Made by a program: the position numbers and the translations under genes. Positions 42,701 through 50,264 of a DNA stretch of 64,000 bases are shown here, piece after piece; the stretch's first letter is position 1, and each line of letters begins with the position of its first letter. Source of the stretch: Brevibacterium aurantiacum. GTDB lineage: Bacteria > Actinomycetota > Actinomycetes > Actinomycetales > Brevibacteriaceae. The notes under the pieces were generated by a model. The model worked only from the letters and a program-made list of their open reading frames with translations, was not told the DNA's origin and made no database searches. The DNA is taken from positions 33,586 to 97,585 of the forward strand of contig NZ_VLTK01000009.1 of assembly GCF_007558825.1 (NCBI RefSeq). Direction: 5' to 3'.

Positions 42701-45489
42701 AATGGGTATGGGAAGACCCCGAACGCGCCAAGACCCTGGTCGATGAGTACAACAGCCGGTTCAACAACATCGTCCTACGCGACTACTCCGCCGCCGGGGA
42801 GTACCTGAGCCTGCAGGGAGTGGCCGAGACCTTCACCCCGCGCCCGCACCAGCGGGCAGCGGTCGCCCGGATGATCGCCGAACCCTCCACCGGGCTCTTC
42901 CACGAAGTCGGCGCCGGGAAAACGGCCGAGGCGATCATGGGCGCGATGGAGATGCGCCGGATGGGCCTAATCAACAAGCCCCTGATCGTCATCCCGAACC
43001 ACATGCTCGCCCAGTTCAGCTCCGAATGGCTCCAGATCTACCCCCAAGCGAGGATCCTGGCGGCCTCAAGCAAGGACGTCACCGCCGATAAGCGCCGCGC
43101 GTTCGTCGCCCGCGCTGCGGCCAATGACTGGGACGGGATCTTGCTGACCCAGTCGGCGTTTTCGAAGATCGCCCTGCGCCAGAGCACCCAACAGGACTAC
43201 ATCCGAGGCCAGGTGTTCGCCCTGCGGCGCGTCTTGGAGAATGCGGAGGCCGACGATGCGATGAGCGTCAAACGCCTCCAGCGCAAACTGGTCAACCTGG
43301 AGAACAAGCGCAAGGAACGCCTGGACACCAGCCGCGATGTCGGCGTGTGCTTCGAAGACACCGGCATCGACTACCTCGTCATCGACGAACTGCACATGTA
43401 CAAGAACCTGGCCACAGAATCGAATATCTCCGATGCCGCGATCGAGGGCTCCGTGCGCGCCAGCGACCTGGACATGAAGCTGAACTACCTGCGATCACAG
43501 GGCAACGAGCGGGTGGTGACCGGAATGACGGCAACCCCGATCTCAAACAGCATCAGCGAAGCCTTCGTCATGCAGAAGTACCTGCGCCCGGACCTGCTCG
43601 ACCGCGCCGGTGTGGATGCCTTCGATGCGTGGGCGGCGACCTTCGGGGAAACGAGCACAGACATGGAGATGTCCCCAACGGGCAGCTTCCGACTCAAGAC
43701 CCGCTTCTCCCGGTTCACCAACGTCCCGGAGATGCTGCGGATGTGGTCCACGTTCGCCGATGTGAAAACCGCCGACGACCTGCAACTGCCGGTCCCGGAG
43801 ATCATCGAGCGCGATGACGGCTCCCGCGCCCCGAGCACCGAAGTCGTGCAGCCGACCGTGGAGCTGGAGGACTTCGTGACCAGCCTCGGGGATCGGGCCG
43901 AGAAGGTCGCCGCGCGCCTGGTCTCCCCTCGTGAGGACAACATGCTTACGATCTCCACCGACGGCCGGAAGGCAGCCCTGGATATCCGCCTGGTCCTCGA
44001 CGATGTACCGTCGGGGCCGACGAAAGTCGACGTCGCCGCCGATACGATCGCTCACGTCTGGGAGCAGACCCGCGAGAACGAATACCTCGATCCCGTCACC
44101 GGGGAACCCGCTGCGGCGCGTGGGGCGCTGCAGCTGGTCTTCGCTGACATCGGCACCCCGAATCCGGATCAGTGGAACGCCTACGACGAGCTGGTCGCAC
44201 AGCTGGTGCTGCGTGGGATGCCCGGAGAGTCGATCCGGTTCATCCACGAGGCGAAAACGGACGTCGACAAAGCTCGGCTCTTCTCCGCCGCCCGCGCCGG
44301 GCATGTCGCCGTGCTCATCGGATCGACCCAGAAAATGGGCGTGGGCACCAACATTCAGGCACGCGCTGTGGCGCTCTATCACATGGACTGCCCCTGGCGG
44401 CCTTCGGATATCGCCCAGCGGGAAGGGAGGATTCTGCGTCAGGGCAACCAGAACGAGGAAGTCGGCATCGTCCGCCTGGTCACCGAGAAGTCCTTCGACG
44501 CGTACATGTGGCAGGCCGTGGAACGTAAAGCGCGGTTCATCTCCCAGATCATGCATGGCTCCCTCGACGCCCGTGAGATCGAAGAGATCGACTCCGCCGA
44601 GCTCTCCGCAGCCGAGGCCAAGGCGATCAGTTCCGGCAACCCACTGCTGCTGGAACACTCCACCATCCAAGCCGAGGTCGCCAAACTCCACCGCCTCGAA
44701 CGCGCCCACTCCCGCAACGAGTCCATGCTCGAACACACTCGTGCCCGCGCCCGCGAGGACATCACCGCCCACCAAGACGAGATCACCGGGCTGGAGAACG
44801 CCACCGGGCAGGTCAGGGACACCTCTGGTGAAAACTTCCGCATGACCGTAGCCGGACAGAACCTGGATTCTCGCACCGATGCGGGGCAGGCAGTGGCCCA
44901 ATGGGCCCACCGGGAGGGCCTGACATGGGCACCGAAACACGTCAGCCGCGACTACGGCACGCTCGGGCAGATCAGTGGCTTCGACATCACCGTCTCTACC
45001 GTGCCCTCCCTGGGTACGGATGCCTCGGTTGAACTCGCCCTGGCCGGTGTCCCGCGCAGCGGCACGATCCTCGGACGGGAGACATTCCTGGCCGGTGGGG
45101 CCGGGGTGATCCAGCGGATCGAGAACCGCGTCTCGGGCATCCCGACGCTGCTCGAACGGGCCCGCAACGACCTGGATGAGGCCGAACAGGCCCTCGCCGA
45201 CGCCCAGGAGCGCATCGGTCGCCCTTTCCGCCACGCCGAGGCCCTGACCGAGGCCGAGCAGAAGCTCCACCAGGTCGAGAAGAAACTGGCCGCCTCCCGT
45301 AACAAGGACAACCCGGACCGCACACCACCGACCGACCAACCTGCCGGAGGGCAGCGGGAGCTGACGGTCGAAACCGTGCGAGCTCACCGCCCAGCCCTGG
45401 GAGTGCGTGCTGATGCGTCACGGACCCCGCCCTCTGCGCCAGAACCTCGACGTGCGAGCACTCCTGCCGGGTTCGACCGCCGCCTGTGA
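39739..45489 (+). CDS. giant N6-adenine methyltransferase-like / SF2 helicase fusion
   Basis: A 1916-codon frame. A methyltransferase domain has a SAM-binding GSGSGTF at about residue 370 and GNVPFGK at about 427 (in place of the catalytic NPPF/Y). An SF2 helicase has GAGKTAEA at about 1057, VIDELH at about 1215 and QREGRILRQGNQ at about 1560, followed by coiled-coil segments. Such proteins are common on conjugative elements and are thought to protect or process transferred DNA. GAGGAGG precedes the ATG. Residues 56-240 overlap a nested gene in another frame and look non-coding, yet I see no other plausible start before the methyltransferase domain. Confidence 0.85.
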   Translation: MARRSRKPDPGQLEFDLWGTAETEAQTQIDNDRTPLDAEADEAAVEPAMPEGEDADEPLRSESPGSLGPARPAEAGSDRGPADVLHGLGRADRDSGQPAGQSAGEQSLRAPGDGGLFAREWEVLAGGVASDDGAQDRRGGRDGRTGLDARPEPVDRRGPRGVGADPAGGFESDQLGREDPGRPGPGTDDGGAGAEGQGLGSTGLVPRGPDDGGDPGSVREGAPERAEGSRERAVPARSPLTPAPETLRFDPRTHTGVPSGARARFRANVDALTLARALDEQQRIATAEEQAVLAGWSSWGALPETFDPRNEQWAEQREELRALLSPQEWHDAARTTINAHYTDPHVAEEIWTALGSLGFTGGRVLEPGSGSGTFIGLAPPAAQMTGVELDPVTAAISSRLYPHAEIRAESFADTRLARGGFDATVGNVPFGKVTLHDPVDNPTRQSIHNHFILKSLRLTRPGGLVAVLSSHYTLDAQNPGARREMNQLADLVGAVRLPTGTHRRTAGTDAITDLLILRRREEDQPAADDLWETVTPITLDGHQLKINRYFDEHPEHVLGTLGTSHGMYGAETLSVTGDLDHVAADLHTALERITFTARRAGLTMTERTTPVGDAPPVATTGTAPERWDGTIVATDDGGFGTVNGAAIEPLKVPKNATGEMRALLGLRESATRLLELEAASADDTEEITSTRENLHRDYRKYLGTYGPLNRYTVRRTGRTNDSGEETYARVMPTPLRLLRTDPFGALVTALEEFDDSTQTATPATILTRRVVAPRAEVQGADTPADAVALSLDRTGGIDLTLIADMLGMAEDETRTALDGLVFTDPATDTLVHAPEYLSGDVRQKLAQAKDRVSEAPEFQTNVDALTAVQPEDLGVEDITARFGAVWISPAIHQQFLNEVLRTEQVKVENPLPGMWEVRGGRGGLQSTSEWGTERRPAPDLAKSLMEQKAIIVKDEIEGPDGKPQQVINATETTAAQEKAEQLQARFSEWVWEDPERAKTLVDEYNSRFNNIVLRDYSAAGEYLSLQGVAETFTPRPHQRAAVARMIAEPSTGLFHEVGAGKTAEAIMGAMEMRRMGLINKPLIVIPNHMLAQFSSEWLQIYPQARILAASSKDVTADKRRAFVARAAANDWDGILLTQSAFSKIALRQSTQQDYIRGQVFALRRVLENAEADDAMSVKRLQRKLVNLENKRKERLDTSRDVGVCFEDTGIDYLVIDELHMYKNLATESNISDAAIEGSVRASDLDMKLNYLRSQGNERVVTGMTATPISNSISEAFVMQKYLRPDLLDRAGVDAFDAWAATFGETSTDMEMSPTGSFRLKTRFSRFTNVPEMLRMWSTFADVKTADDLQLPVPEIIERDDGSRAPSTEVVQPTVELEDFVTSLGDRAEKVAARLVSPREDNMLTISTDGRKAALDIRLVLDDVPSGPTKVDVAADTIAHVWEQTRENEYLDPVTGEPAAARGALQLVFADIGTPNPDQWNAYDELVAQLVLRGMPGESIRFIHEAKTDVDKARLFSAARAGHVAVLIGSTQKMGVGTNIQARAVALYHMDCPWRPSDIAQREGRILRQGNQNEEVGIVRLVTEKSFDAYMWQAVERKARFISQIMHGSLDAREIEEIDSAELSAAEAKAISSGNPLLLEHSTIQAEVAKLHRLERAHSRNESMLEHTRARAREDITAHQDEITGLENATGQVRDTSGENFRMTVAGQNLDSRTDAGQAVAQWAHREGLTWAPKHVSRDYGTLGQISGFDITVSTVPSLGTDASVELALAGVPRSGTILGRETFLAGGAGVIQRIENRVSGIPTLLERARNDLDEAEQALADAQERIGRPFRHAEALTEAEQKLHQVEKKLAASRNKDNPDRTPPTDQPAGGQRELTVETVRAHRPALGVRADASRTPPSAPEPRRASTPAGFDRRL
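39905..40459 (+). CDS. 184-residue element protein nested in another frame
   Basis: An ATG after GGAGGGAG opens a 184-residue frame starting MNHYGRKAQDRWAQHAPQRL. The third positions are strongly GC-biased here, whereas those of the enclosing frame are not, so this is the main coding frame in this segment. It is helical and soluble (EDQQTFFTDLGEQIATQVSLL, ARRIAEEVVMDELVWMHDP). Similar small proteins accompany helicase-methyltransferase genes in actinobacterial elements, with no known role. It lies wholly inside the 39739 frame, offset by one base. Confidence 0.8.
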   Translation: MNHYGRKAQDRWAQHAPQRLAQIEDQQTFFTDLGEQIATQVSLLASQLESSRFGPLAMAGSSRENGRYLQEVSRRMTARRIAEEVVMDELVWMHDPSLSIDEAREEWEQTRPADSNLISWAERIQDAPDLAPTTVELEQKAKDWALPVWFLEGLMTAEIPGQYAKEHQSVLKEAASVRFLREVH

Positions 45490-45572
45490 CTTCTCGGGTG
45501 CTGGGTGTGCACCTGTCTGCCAGCAGCGAGCAGAAGTCCTGGTCGCCACGCACACCGGAAGGAGGTCGCGTC

Positions 45573-46037
45573 ATGGCCATGAAGACCGGCTCATCGGTCT
45601 CGGGGTTCATCGCCACCGACCCACAGTTGACCTATGTGCAGCAAGGAGTCGCCCGGTTCTACGCCCGGATGGGCATCGAACACTACAGGCGCGAAGACGA
45701 CGGCACGTTCACCCAGCTCGAGCCGAGCTTTCACAACCTCGTCGTCTACCGCAAGACCGCCGAACACGCCGCCGAAGCCTTCGAGAAAGGGGATCGCTTC
45801 GTCGCCGACGGGTACGTGCGTGAGTACACCTACGACCGTGACGGACACCAGCACGGCGGTGAGGAATTCGTCGCCCGCAAGATCGGCCACGACGCCGCCC
45901 GCTCGACGTACACCGTCGACCGGACCCCGCAGAGCGAGGGCCTGACGCAGGAGCAGGTCACCGCCCAGCGTGCCCAGGCGTTCGAGGCACCCGAGCGGCC
46001 GGCACAGCAGCCCGAGACCGTCGCGATGGGCCAGTAG
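45573..46037 (+). CDS. ssb: single-stranded DNA-binding protein
   Basis: A 154-residue OB-fold protein with the SSB layout (SVSGFIATDPQLTYV, FHNLVVYRKTAEHAAEAFEKGDRFVADGYV, FVARKIGHD), a GQT-like variable tail and AMGQ at the end rather than the usual acidic DDDIPF tip. I start at ATG 45573 after GGAAGGAGG. It probably coats the transferred single strand. GTGCACCTG occurs 57 bases before the start. It is divergent enough to be an element-specific copy, not the chromosomal ssb. Confidence 0.85.
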   Translation: MAMKTGSSVSGFIATDPQLTYVQQGVARFYARMGIEHYRREDDGTFTQLEPSFHNLVVYRKTAEHAAEAFEKGDRFVADGYVREYTYDRDGHQHGGEEFVARKIGHDAARSTYTVDRTPQSEGLTQEQVTAQRAQAFEAPERPAQQPETVAMGQ

Positions 46038-46046
46038 GAGGACCCC

Positions 46047-46640
46047 ATGGATGAAGACGACATCACTCCCGGCCCAGAAGCTGTACCCGAGCCAGACGAG
46101 CCCGAACCCGACGCGCCAACCCCACCCACCAGTGGGCCCGCGACTCTGGACGAGCCGCCGGGCCCGGTCAACTGGAACCTCCTCGGTGCGGAGGAGGCCG
46201 AAGAAGCCTGGCTGGAGCTCAACCGGTGGGTGGACTGGTTGCGCCACGAGTTCGGACTGCCGGCGGCGGTGATTCCTCCGTACTGGCACCGGCACCCGGA
46301 GCTGGTCTGGGAACTCAGCGCCCTGCACATCCACTGGCTGTGCGCCTATGACCCGCAGCAGAACGGGTCCGCACCCATCGGGTGGCTCCGGGACTTCGCC
46401 GAGTCCCGGCAGCGACTGCGCGACTGGGTCGCAGCGTCGGGGACCAGGCTGGATCGGGACCGCCCGACCCGGCAGACCGTCTGGCCCGGTGAGGAGCAGG
46501 CAGAACCGATCGAGGACGCCGCGATCACTGACCGTGATGCCGACTTCGTGAACTTCGTCGTCTCCGACGTCGCTCGCCGAGAACAAGCCGAGGAGGAATA
46601 CTACGCCCGGCTGGACCCCGAGACCGGCGAACTGACCTGA
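46047..46640 (+). CDS. DUF4913-like element protein
   Basis: A 197-residue soluble protein with AGGAGG before the ATG at 46047. The first 50 residues are acidic and Pro-rich. The central region (WLELNRWVDWLRHEFG, PYWHRHPELVWELSALHIHWLCAYD) has the tryptophan/histidine pattern of DUF4913 proteins of actinobacterial plasmids and elements. Function is unknown. It lies nine bases after ssb and ends the plus-strand transfer operon at a strong hairpin. Confidence 0.72.
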   Translation: MDEDDITPGPEAVPEPDEPEPDAPTPPTSGPATLDEPPGPVNWNLLGAEEAEEAWLELNRWVDWLRHEFGLPAAVIPPYWHRHPELVWELSALHIHWLCAYDPQQNGSAPIGWLRDFAESRQRLRDWVAASGTRLDRDRPTRQTVWPGEEQAEPIEDAAITDRDADFVNFVVSDVARREQAEEEYYARLDPETGELT

Positions 46641-46659
46641 CCCACCCGCCGCACAGTCT

Positions 46660-46691
46660 GAGGGCCGGAACCGATAGTGGTTCCGGCCCTC
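46660..46691 (+). terminator. perfect 13-bp hairpin ending the transfer operon
   Basis: GAGGGCCGGAACC and its complement flank the loop GATAGT. It lies between the convergent ends of the 46047 and 46706 genes, so it can serve as a bidirectional terminator. Confidence 0.8.
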
Positions 46692-46705
46692 CTGGCATGC
46701 TCGCC

Positions 46706-47443
46706 TCACCGGGACAGGTCAGGACCGGCCTGCCTGGACTGCCCGGACGGCGAGGCCGGTACGAACGGTGGCAGCTCACGCCGAGGTGCCCGCGAGGACA
46801 CCTCCGGGGCGGCGGGGCGCTCGAGTGCGGTGTGGGAGAGGTCGTAGCCACCCCACGGCGAGTAGTGGTGCACGTGCCGGGTACCGGGGGAACTTCGCTC
46901 GGTGATGATCGGTGCGCCGGGAACCTGCATGTGCTGCGGATAGCGCTCGGTGATCCACTTCATCGCCAGTTTCGACAACGTCGCTCCACCGTCGCGGACG
47001 CGGATCGCTGCCGGGAGGACCGGCAACTCACGCCAGCCGGGCACTGCGTGATCGTGCCACGCTTCCACGGCCGTGTTGTCGTCCTCGGCAATGACGTGCC
47101 AGTCGCAGGGCTCGCAGATCATCTGGGTGAGCATGCCGCCGGGGCCTTCGTGCCCGTCCTCTGGGGAGAGTTCGGCGCCGAAGATCTCGCCGCGGTGCTC
47201 ACCGAACTCGGTTCCTGCACCGTTCCATCCCTCGCGATGCCACATGTGGCTGCGCTTCCACGAGCCGAGGGACCCGTTGAGGAACTTCCAATGCTCGAAG
47301 GCCTCATCGAACCGGGCTGGGGTGAAGTAGTCGCGGGTGAGGCCCAGCGGCGCGCCTTCCCATTCGTCCAGGCGTGCGCGGGCATCCTCACGGGCCATCG
47401 CGTCGAAGTCGAAGGCGAGTTGCCCGTCGCTGTGTTCTGGCAT
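46706..47443 (-). CDS. DUF6349-like element protein
   Basis: A 245-residue soluble protein. It begins with a QLAFDFDAMAREDARARLDEW segment and contains ICEPCDWHVIAEDDNTAVEAWHDHAVPGWRELPVLP and YSPWGGYDLSHTAL, conserved in DUF6349 proteins of actinobacterial mobile elements. I chose the ATG at 47443, preceded by GGGAGGTC; the longer frame to 47533 lacks such a site. A role is not known. It is divergent from the membrane-protein gene at 47682, with about 240 bases between them. Confidence 0.72.
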   Translation of the reverse strand: MPEHSDGQLAFDFDAMAREDARARLDEWEGAPLGLTRDYFTPARFDEAFEHWKFLNGSLGSWKRSHMWHREGWNGAGTEFGEHRGEIFGAELSPEDGHEGPGGMLTQMICEPCDWHVIAEDDNTAVEAWHDHAVPGWRELPVLPAAIRVRDGGATLSKLAMKWITERYPQHMQVPGAPIITERSSPGTRHVHHYSPWGGYDLSHTALERPAAPEVSSRAPRRELPPFVPASPSGQSRQAGPDLSR

Positions 47444-47681
47444 GATGATGACCTCCCTCGCGGGGCAGGTACACCATGCGTCGCGCAACGGAGCACACTC
47501 GGCGAGGGCCGCACGGACTTGTCGCTCTTCCACCGTCGTGATCGAGTCGGTAGACTGTGACGTAGGCGATACAAGTTAGCTACGCTGTCGCATCCTCTGG
47601 GTGCGGTGGTTGACAGGTCAGGGGACACCGCCCCTGGCACGTCCCTCCCGAAGATGCGTCGCCTCTTTGGAGGACTGTGCC

Positions 47682-48083
47682 ATGCTCCGCACCATACTTG
47701 TCGCCAGCATCCGTACCCGCGGGATCCTGCGGGCCTGGCTCCCCAGCAACATCCTGCTCGACTTCATCCGCACGCGCGCCGGCCTGAAGTGGGGCGTGCC
47801 CGCCATGCTCATGTCCGGCGTCTACTTCGTGATCGCCTACTGGTGCACCGTCGCGATCCACAACGGCGGGCCCGGGTGGTTGCACCTGGTCTTCCTCGTG
47901 TGCGTCTGGTCGGCGTTCAAGTTCCTGATTATGGGTCCGGTGAGCCTCGTCCTGCTGGCCAATGCACGCGGCGTCGAACGCGTGCAACGTCACCGTGCAG
48001 CACAAGCCACTACTGAGGTCCCAGACGGAGACGAGTCAAACCCCGCCGCGACGAGTCCACAGAAGGATCCCGCGGCGTCGTGA
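47682..48083 (+). CDS. small membrane protein
   Basis: A 133-residue protein with GGAGG upstream of the ATG at 47682. It has two or three hydrophobic segments (GVPAMLMSGVYFVIAYWCTVA, LHLVFLVCVWSAFKFLIMGPVSLVLL) and a hydrophilic C-terminal tail. Similar proteins occur next to mobility genes in actinobacteria. I do not assign a function; an entry-exclusion or immunity-like role would be a guess. Confidence 0.65.
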   Translation: MLRTILVASIRTRGILRAWLPSNILLDFIRTRAGLKWGVPAMLMSGVYFVIAYWCTVAIHNGGPGWLHLVFLVCVWSAFKFLIMGPVSLVLLANARGVERVQRHRAAQATTEVPDGDESNPAATSPQKDPAAS

Positions 48084-48184
48084 CCTGGTCGGCCAATTGA
48101 GCTGCGCCATCTGGTTGGGTCGGCATCGCGATAGGCGTGCCGACGCTGGATCGTGCTCGTACCCTCTCGGCGAGGTCGTCCGGC

Positions 48185-48529
48185 TCAGTGTGCGGCGTTG
48201 TAGGCGTTGATGGCGGCGTTGGGGACCCTTCCGCGGGCAGGAACGTCGTGCCCGTTCTCTTGAGCCCACCGGCGAATTTCGCTGAGCTTGTAACCGCTGC
48301 GCTGTCGCGTGTCCGCGCTACGTGCACGCGAGGACGCTTGACCCTTCACAGATCGCGCCACGCGCAAGTAAGGGGCCAGTGCGTCGTGTAGCTCCTGAGC
48401 GTGACTGCTGGAGAGGTCAATCTCATAGATCCGCTTGTCGAGCCCGAATGTGACTGTCGTGCCCTCGCCGGGTTCGAGCACCGTGCCGTCGAGATCGTCC
48501 ACGAGTAGTTCGATGGTCTTCCTGCTCAT
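48185..48529 (-). CDS. lsr2: Lsr2 family nucleoid-associated protein
   Basis: A 114-residue protein with the Lsr2 N-terminal oligomerisation domain (VDDLDGTVLEPGEGTTVTFGLDKRIYEIDLS) and the C-terminal AT-hook-like DNA-binding domain (KLSEIRRWAQENGHDVPARGRVPNAAINAY). The RGR motif that inserts in the minor groove is present. Lsr2 silences AT-rich horizontally acquired DNA in actinobacteria. An element-encoded copy may silence the element's own or its cargo's genes, including the lower-GC sugar cluster, and limit fitness cost. Confidence 0.92.
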   Translation of the reverse strand: MSRKTIELLVDDLDGTVLEPGEGTTVTFGLDKRIYEIDLSSSHAQELHDALAPYLRVARSVKGQASSRARSADTRQRSGYKLSEIRRWAQENGHDVPARGRVPNAAINAYNAAH

Positions 48530-48659
48530 GGGAGGAGTCTATGCTCCCGGCGATCCCGGCCATCGCGGCGCCTCCTCGTTGAGACTGGCTCTCTGGTCTG
48601 AGCTGGATGGGACGGAATCGTGCGGTTCCGAATCCGAGACTTTGCGACCCGCCGCCCGA

Positions 48660-48694
48660 GTGAGGGGGCGGGCCCAGATGCACCGCCCCCTCAC
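48660..48694 (-). terminator. perfect 12-bp hairpin downstream of the excisionase gene
   Basis: GTGAGGGGGCGG and its complement CCGCCCCCTCAC flank an 11-base loop. It lies ten bases beyond the stop of the minus-strand excisionase gene and would end the int-xis side transcript. Confidence 0.75.
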
Positions 48695-48703
48695 CTGCCT
48701 TTC

Positions 48704-48910
48704 TCATCTCACCGACGGGATCTCAACGAGTAGGCGGTCATGCAGCTCGTCCAGGTCAACACGGATCAGGCGTCCGACCCGATAACCATGGATGGTTCCG
48801 TCCGCGATTCTGCGCCGCAGCGTCTTGACCGAGACGCCGAACTGGTCTGCCGCTTCCGTCAACGACACCAAGTCGGGTCTCGACGATTCTGATTGACTGC
48901 GAACGTCCAT
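48704..48910 (-). CDS. xis: excisionase (MerR-type helix-turn-helix)
   Basis: A 68-residue protein with SLTEAADQFGVSVKTLRRRIADGTIHGYRVGRLIRVDLDEL, the winged-helix pattern of AlpA/Xis-type excisionases. Paired with the integrase gene just upstream on the same strand, it should direct excision. I start at ATG 48910; the GTG one codon earlier is possible. AAAGGAC lies upstream. The 83-base gap to the integrase gene has no other feature. Confidence 0.85.
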   Translation of the reverse strand: MDVRSQSESSRPDLVSLTEAADQFGVSVKTLRRRIADGTIHGYRVGRLIRVDLDELHDRLLVEIPSVR

Positions 48911-48992
48911 CACTTGTCCTTTCAGTTAGCGAGTTCCCCTCCCTTCACAGGTGTCCATCGGTGTCCGGGGAGGACTCTGCTGACTCGCTCTT

Positions 48993-50264
48993 CTAGGCGG
49001 CAAGCTGAGCCTCGACGCGGTCACTCATCCGATTGGCCAGCTCCCGGTCACGAGTCATCGTGGAATGCTGGTAGCGGAGCACGACCCGCATGTCAGCATG
49101 GCCGCCTCGGCGCATCAACTCAGCCAGCGTCGCACCCTCTTGTGCAAAGAGGGTCAGGCCGGTGTGCCGAAGGTCATGGAACCGGAATCCCTGCGGCACG
49201 CTCTTGGCCGTATCGCGGGCGTCACCCCAGAGATGCCCCCACTTGGTGTGTGATAGCGGCACGCTGCCGCGGACGTTGGTAGGAACGACTGGAGCCTTCG
49301 CTTCGGGCGCGACGTTGTCTCGCAGATGTTCCTTGAGACGCTCCACCATGATCCGCGGAACGCTCAAGGCTCGCTTGCCAGCCTCGCTCTTCGGATCCGA
49401 CATAGCGCCCGTGTTCGCGTTGAACTGCCGGCGCACTTGCAGAGTGGCGGTTCCGTCGTCATGCCACTGGATGTCCCGGCGCTGCAGTCCGAGGCACTCG
49501 CCACGGCGCAGCTGGCACCAAGCGGCAAGCAGGACCATGATCGAGTACAGATTCGGCGTCGCCTCGTAGAGGGCTTCGACCTGTTCCGGACTTGCAACGT
49601 CATCTTCTGGATCATGATCGTGATCATGCCGTACCGATTCCTGCTTGGGGATCGAAATGGGAGGTGCCGCCGGAATAATCCCGTCTCGAGCTGCCTGTCG
49701 CAGGATCATCATGAGCACGATCAGCACGGGACGGGTGATGCCATTGAACTTCGACTTCGGATTCAGCGGCGCCGGAATCTGATCCAGACGATGGGTCATG
49801 ACCCGAATGCGAGCCATGTCAATGTGTCGGATCTCCGTGTCGCCGAACTCGGGAATCAGGTATCCGGTGACCTTGCTCTTGTAGGAACGCACCGTGGCGA
49901 TCGCCCGCTTCTTTCCCCCGCGTGTCGGTTCGAGGCGAATGAATTCGATCCAGCGCTCGGCGTACTCGGTGAAACCGATCGACCTCGCTTCCTCGGCTTC
50001 CGCTTCCGCTCGACGCCGAGCCGCGACGACCGAGGGTGGCTCCCATTCTCCCTGCGCGATCTTCGTGTGCACGCTGGCGAGCCACGTGCGAGCGTCGGTC
50101 TTGGTGAGGAACGTCAACGGCTTGTCGTCCTCGGTGCGGGCCGAGTGCATCTGCCCGTCTGGGGCCGGGTAGCGCGCCTGCCACCGTCCTGACGGGAGCT
50201 TCCGAAGGCTCCCCCAGGTCTCTCGTGGAGACGCCTTCTTGTCCTTCTTCGTAGTGGTGCTCAT
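48993..50264 (-). CDS. int: tyrosine recombinase integrase
   Basis: Integrates and excises the element. The 423-residue protein has an N-terminal arm-binding domain (SLRKLPSGRWQARYPAPDG), a core-binding SAM-like domain with ARSIGFTEYAERWIEF, and the catalytic domain with Arg253, His363-x2-Arg366, His389 and the nucleophile Tyr398 (RGGHADMRVVLRYQH). All catalytic residues are intact, so it should be active. The next gene on the chromosome side is nrdF. The segment between them holds repeated motifs that look like integrase arm sites. Confidence 0.93.
   Translation of the reverse strand: MSTTTKKDKKASPRETWGSLRKLPSGRWQARYPAPDGQMHSARTEDDKPLTFLTKTDARTWLASVHTKIAQGEWEPPSVVAARRRAEAEAEEARSIGFTEYAERWIEFIRLEPTRGGKKRAIATVRSYKSKVTGYLIPEFGDTEIRHIDMARIRVMTHRLDQIPAPLNPKSKFNGITRPVLIVLMMILRQAARDGIIPAAPPISIPKQESVRHDHDHDPEDDVASPEQVEALYEATPNLYSIMVLLAAWCQLRRGECLGLQRRDIQWHDDGTATLQVRRQFNANTGAMSDPKSEAGKRALSVPRIMVERLKEHLRDNVAPEAKAPVVPTNVRGSVPLSHTKWGHLWGDARDTAKSVPQGFRFHDLRHTGLTLFAQEGATLAELMRRGGHADMRVVLRYQHSTMTRDRELANRMSDRVEAQLAA

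Noticed and set aside
43543-45387. 614-codon minus-strand open frame
   Set aside because: Antisense shadow of the helicase C-terminal half, which has clear SF2 motifs on the plus strand.
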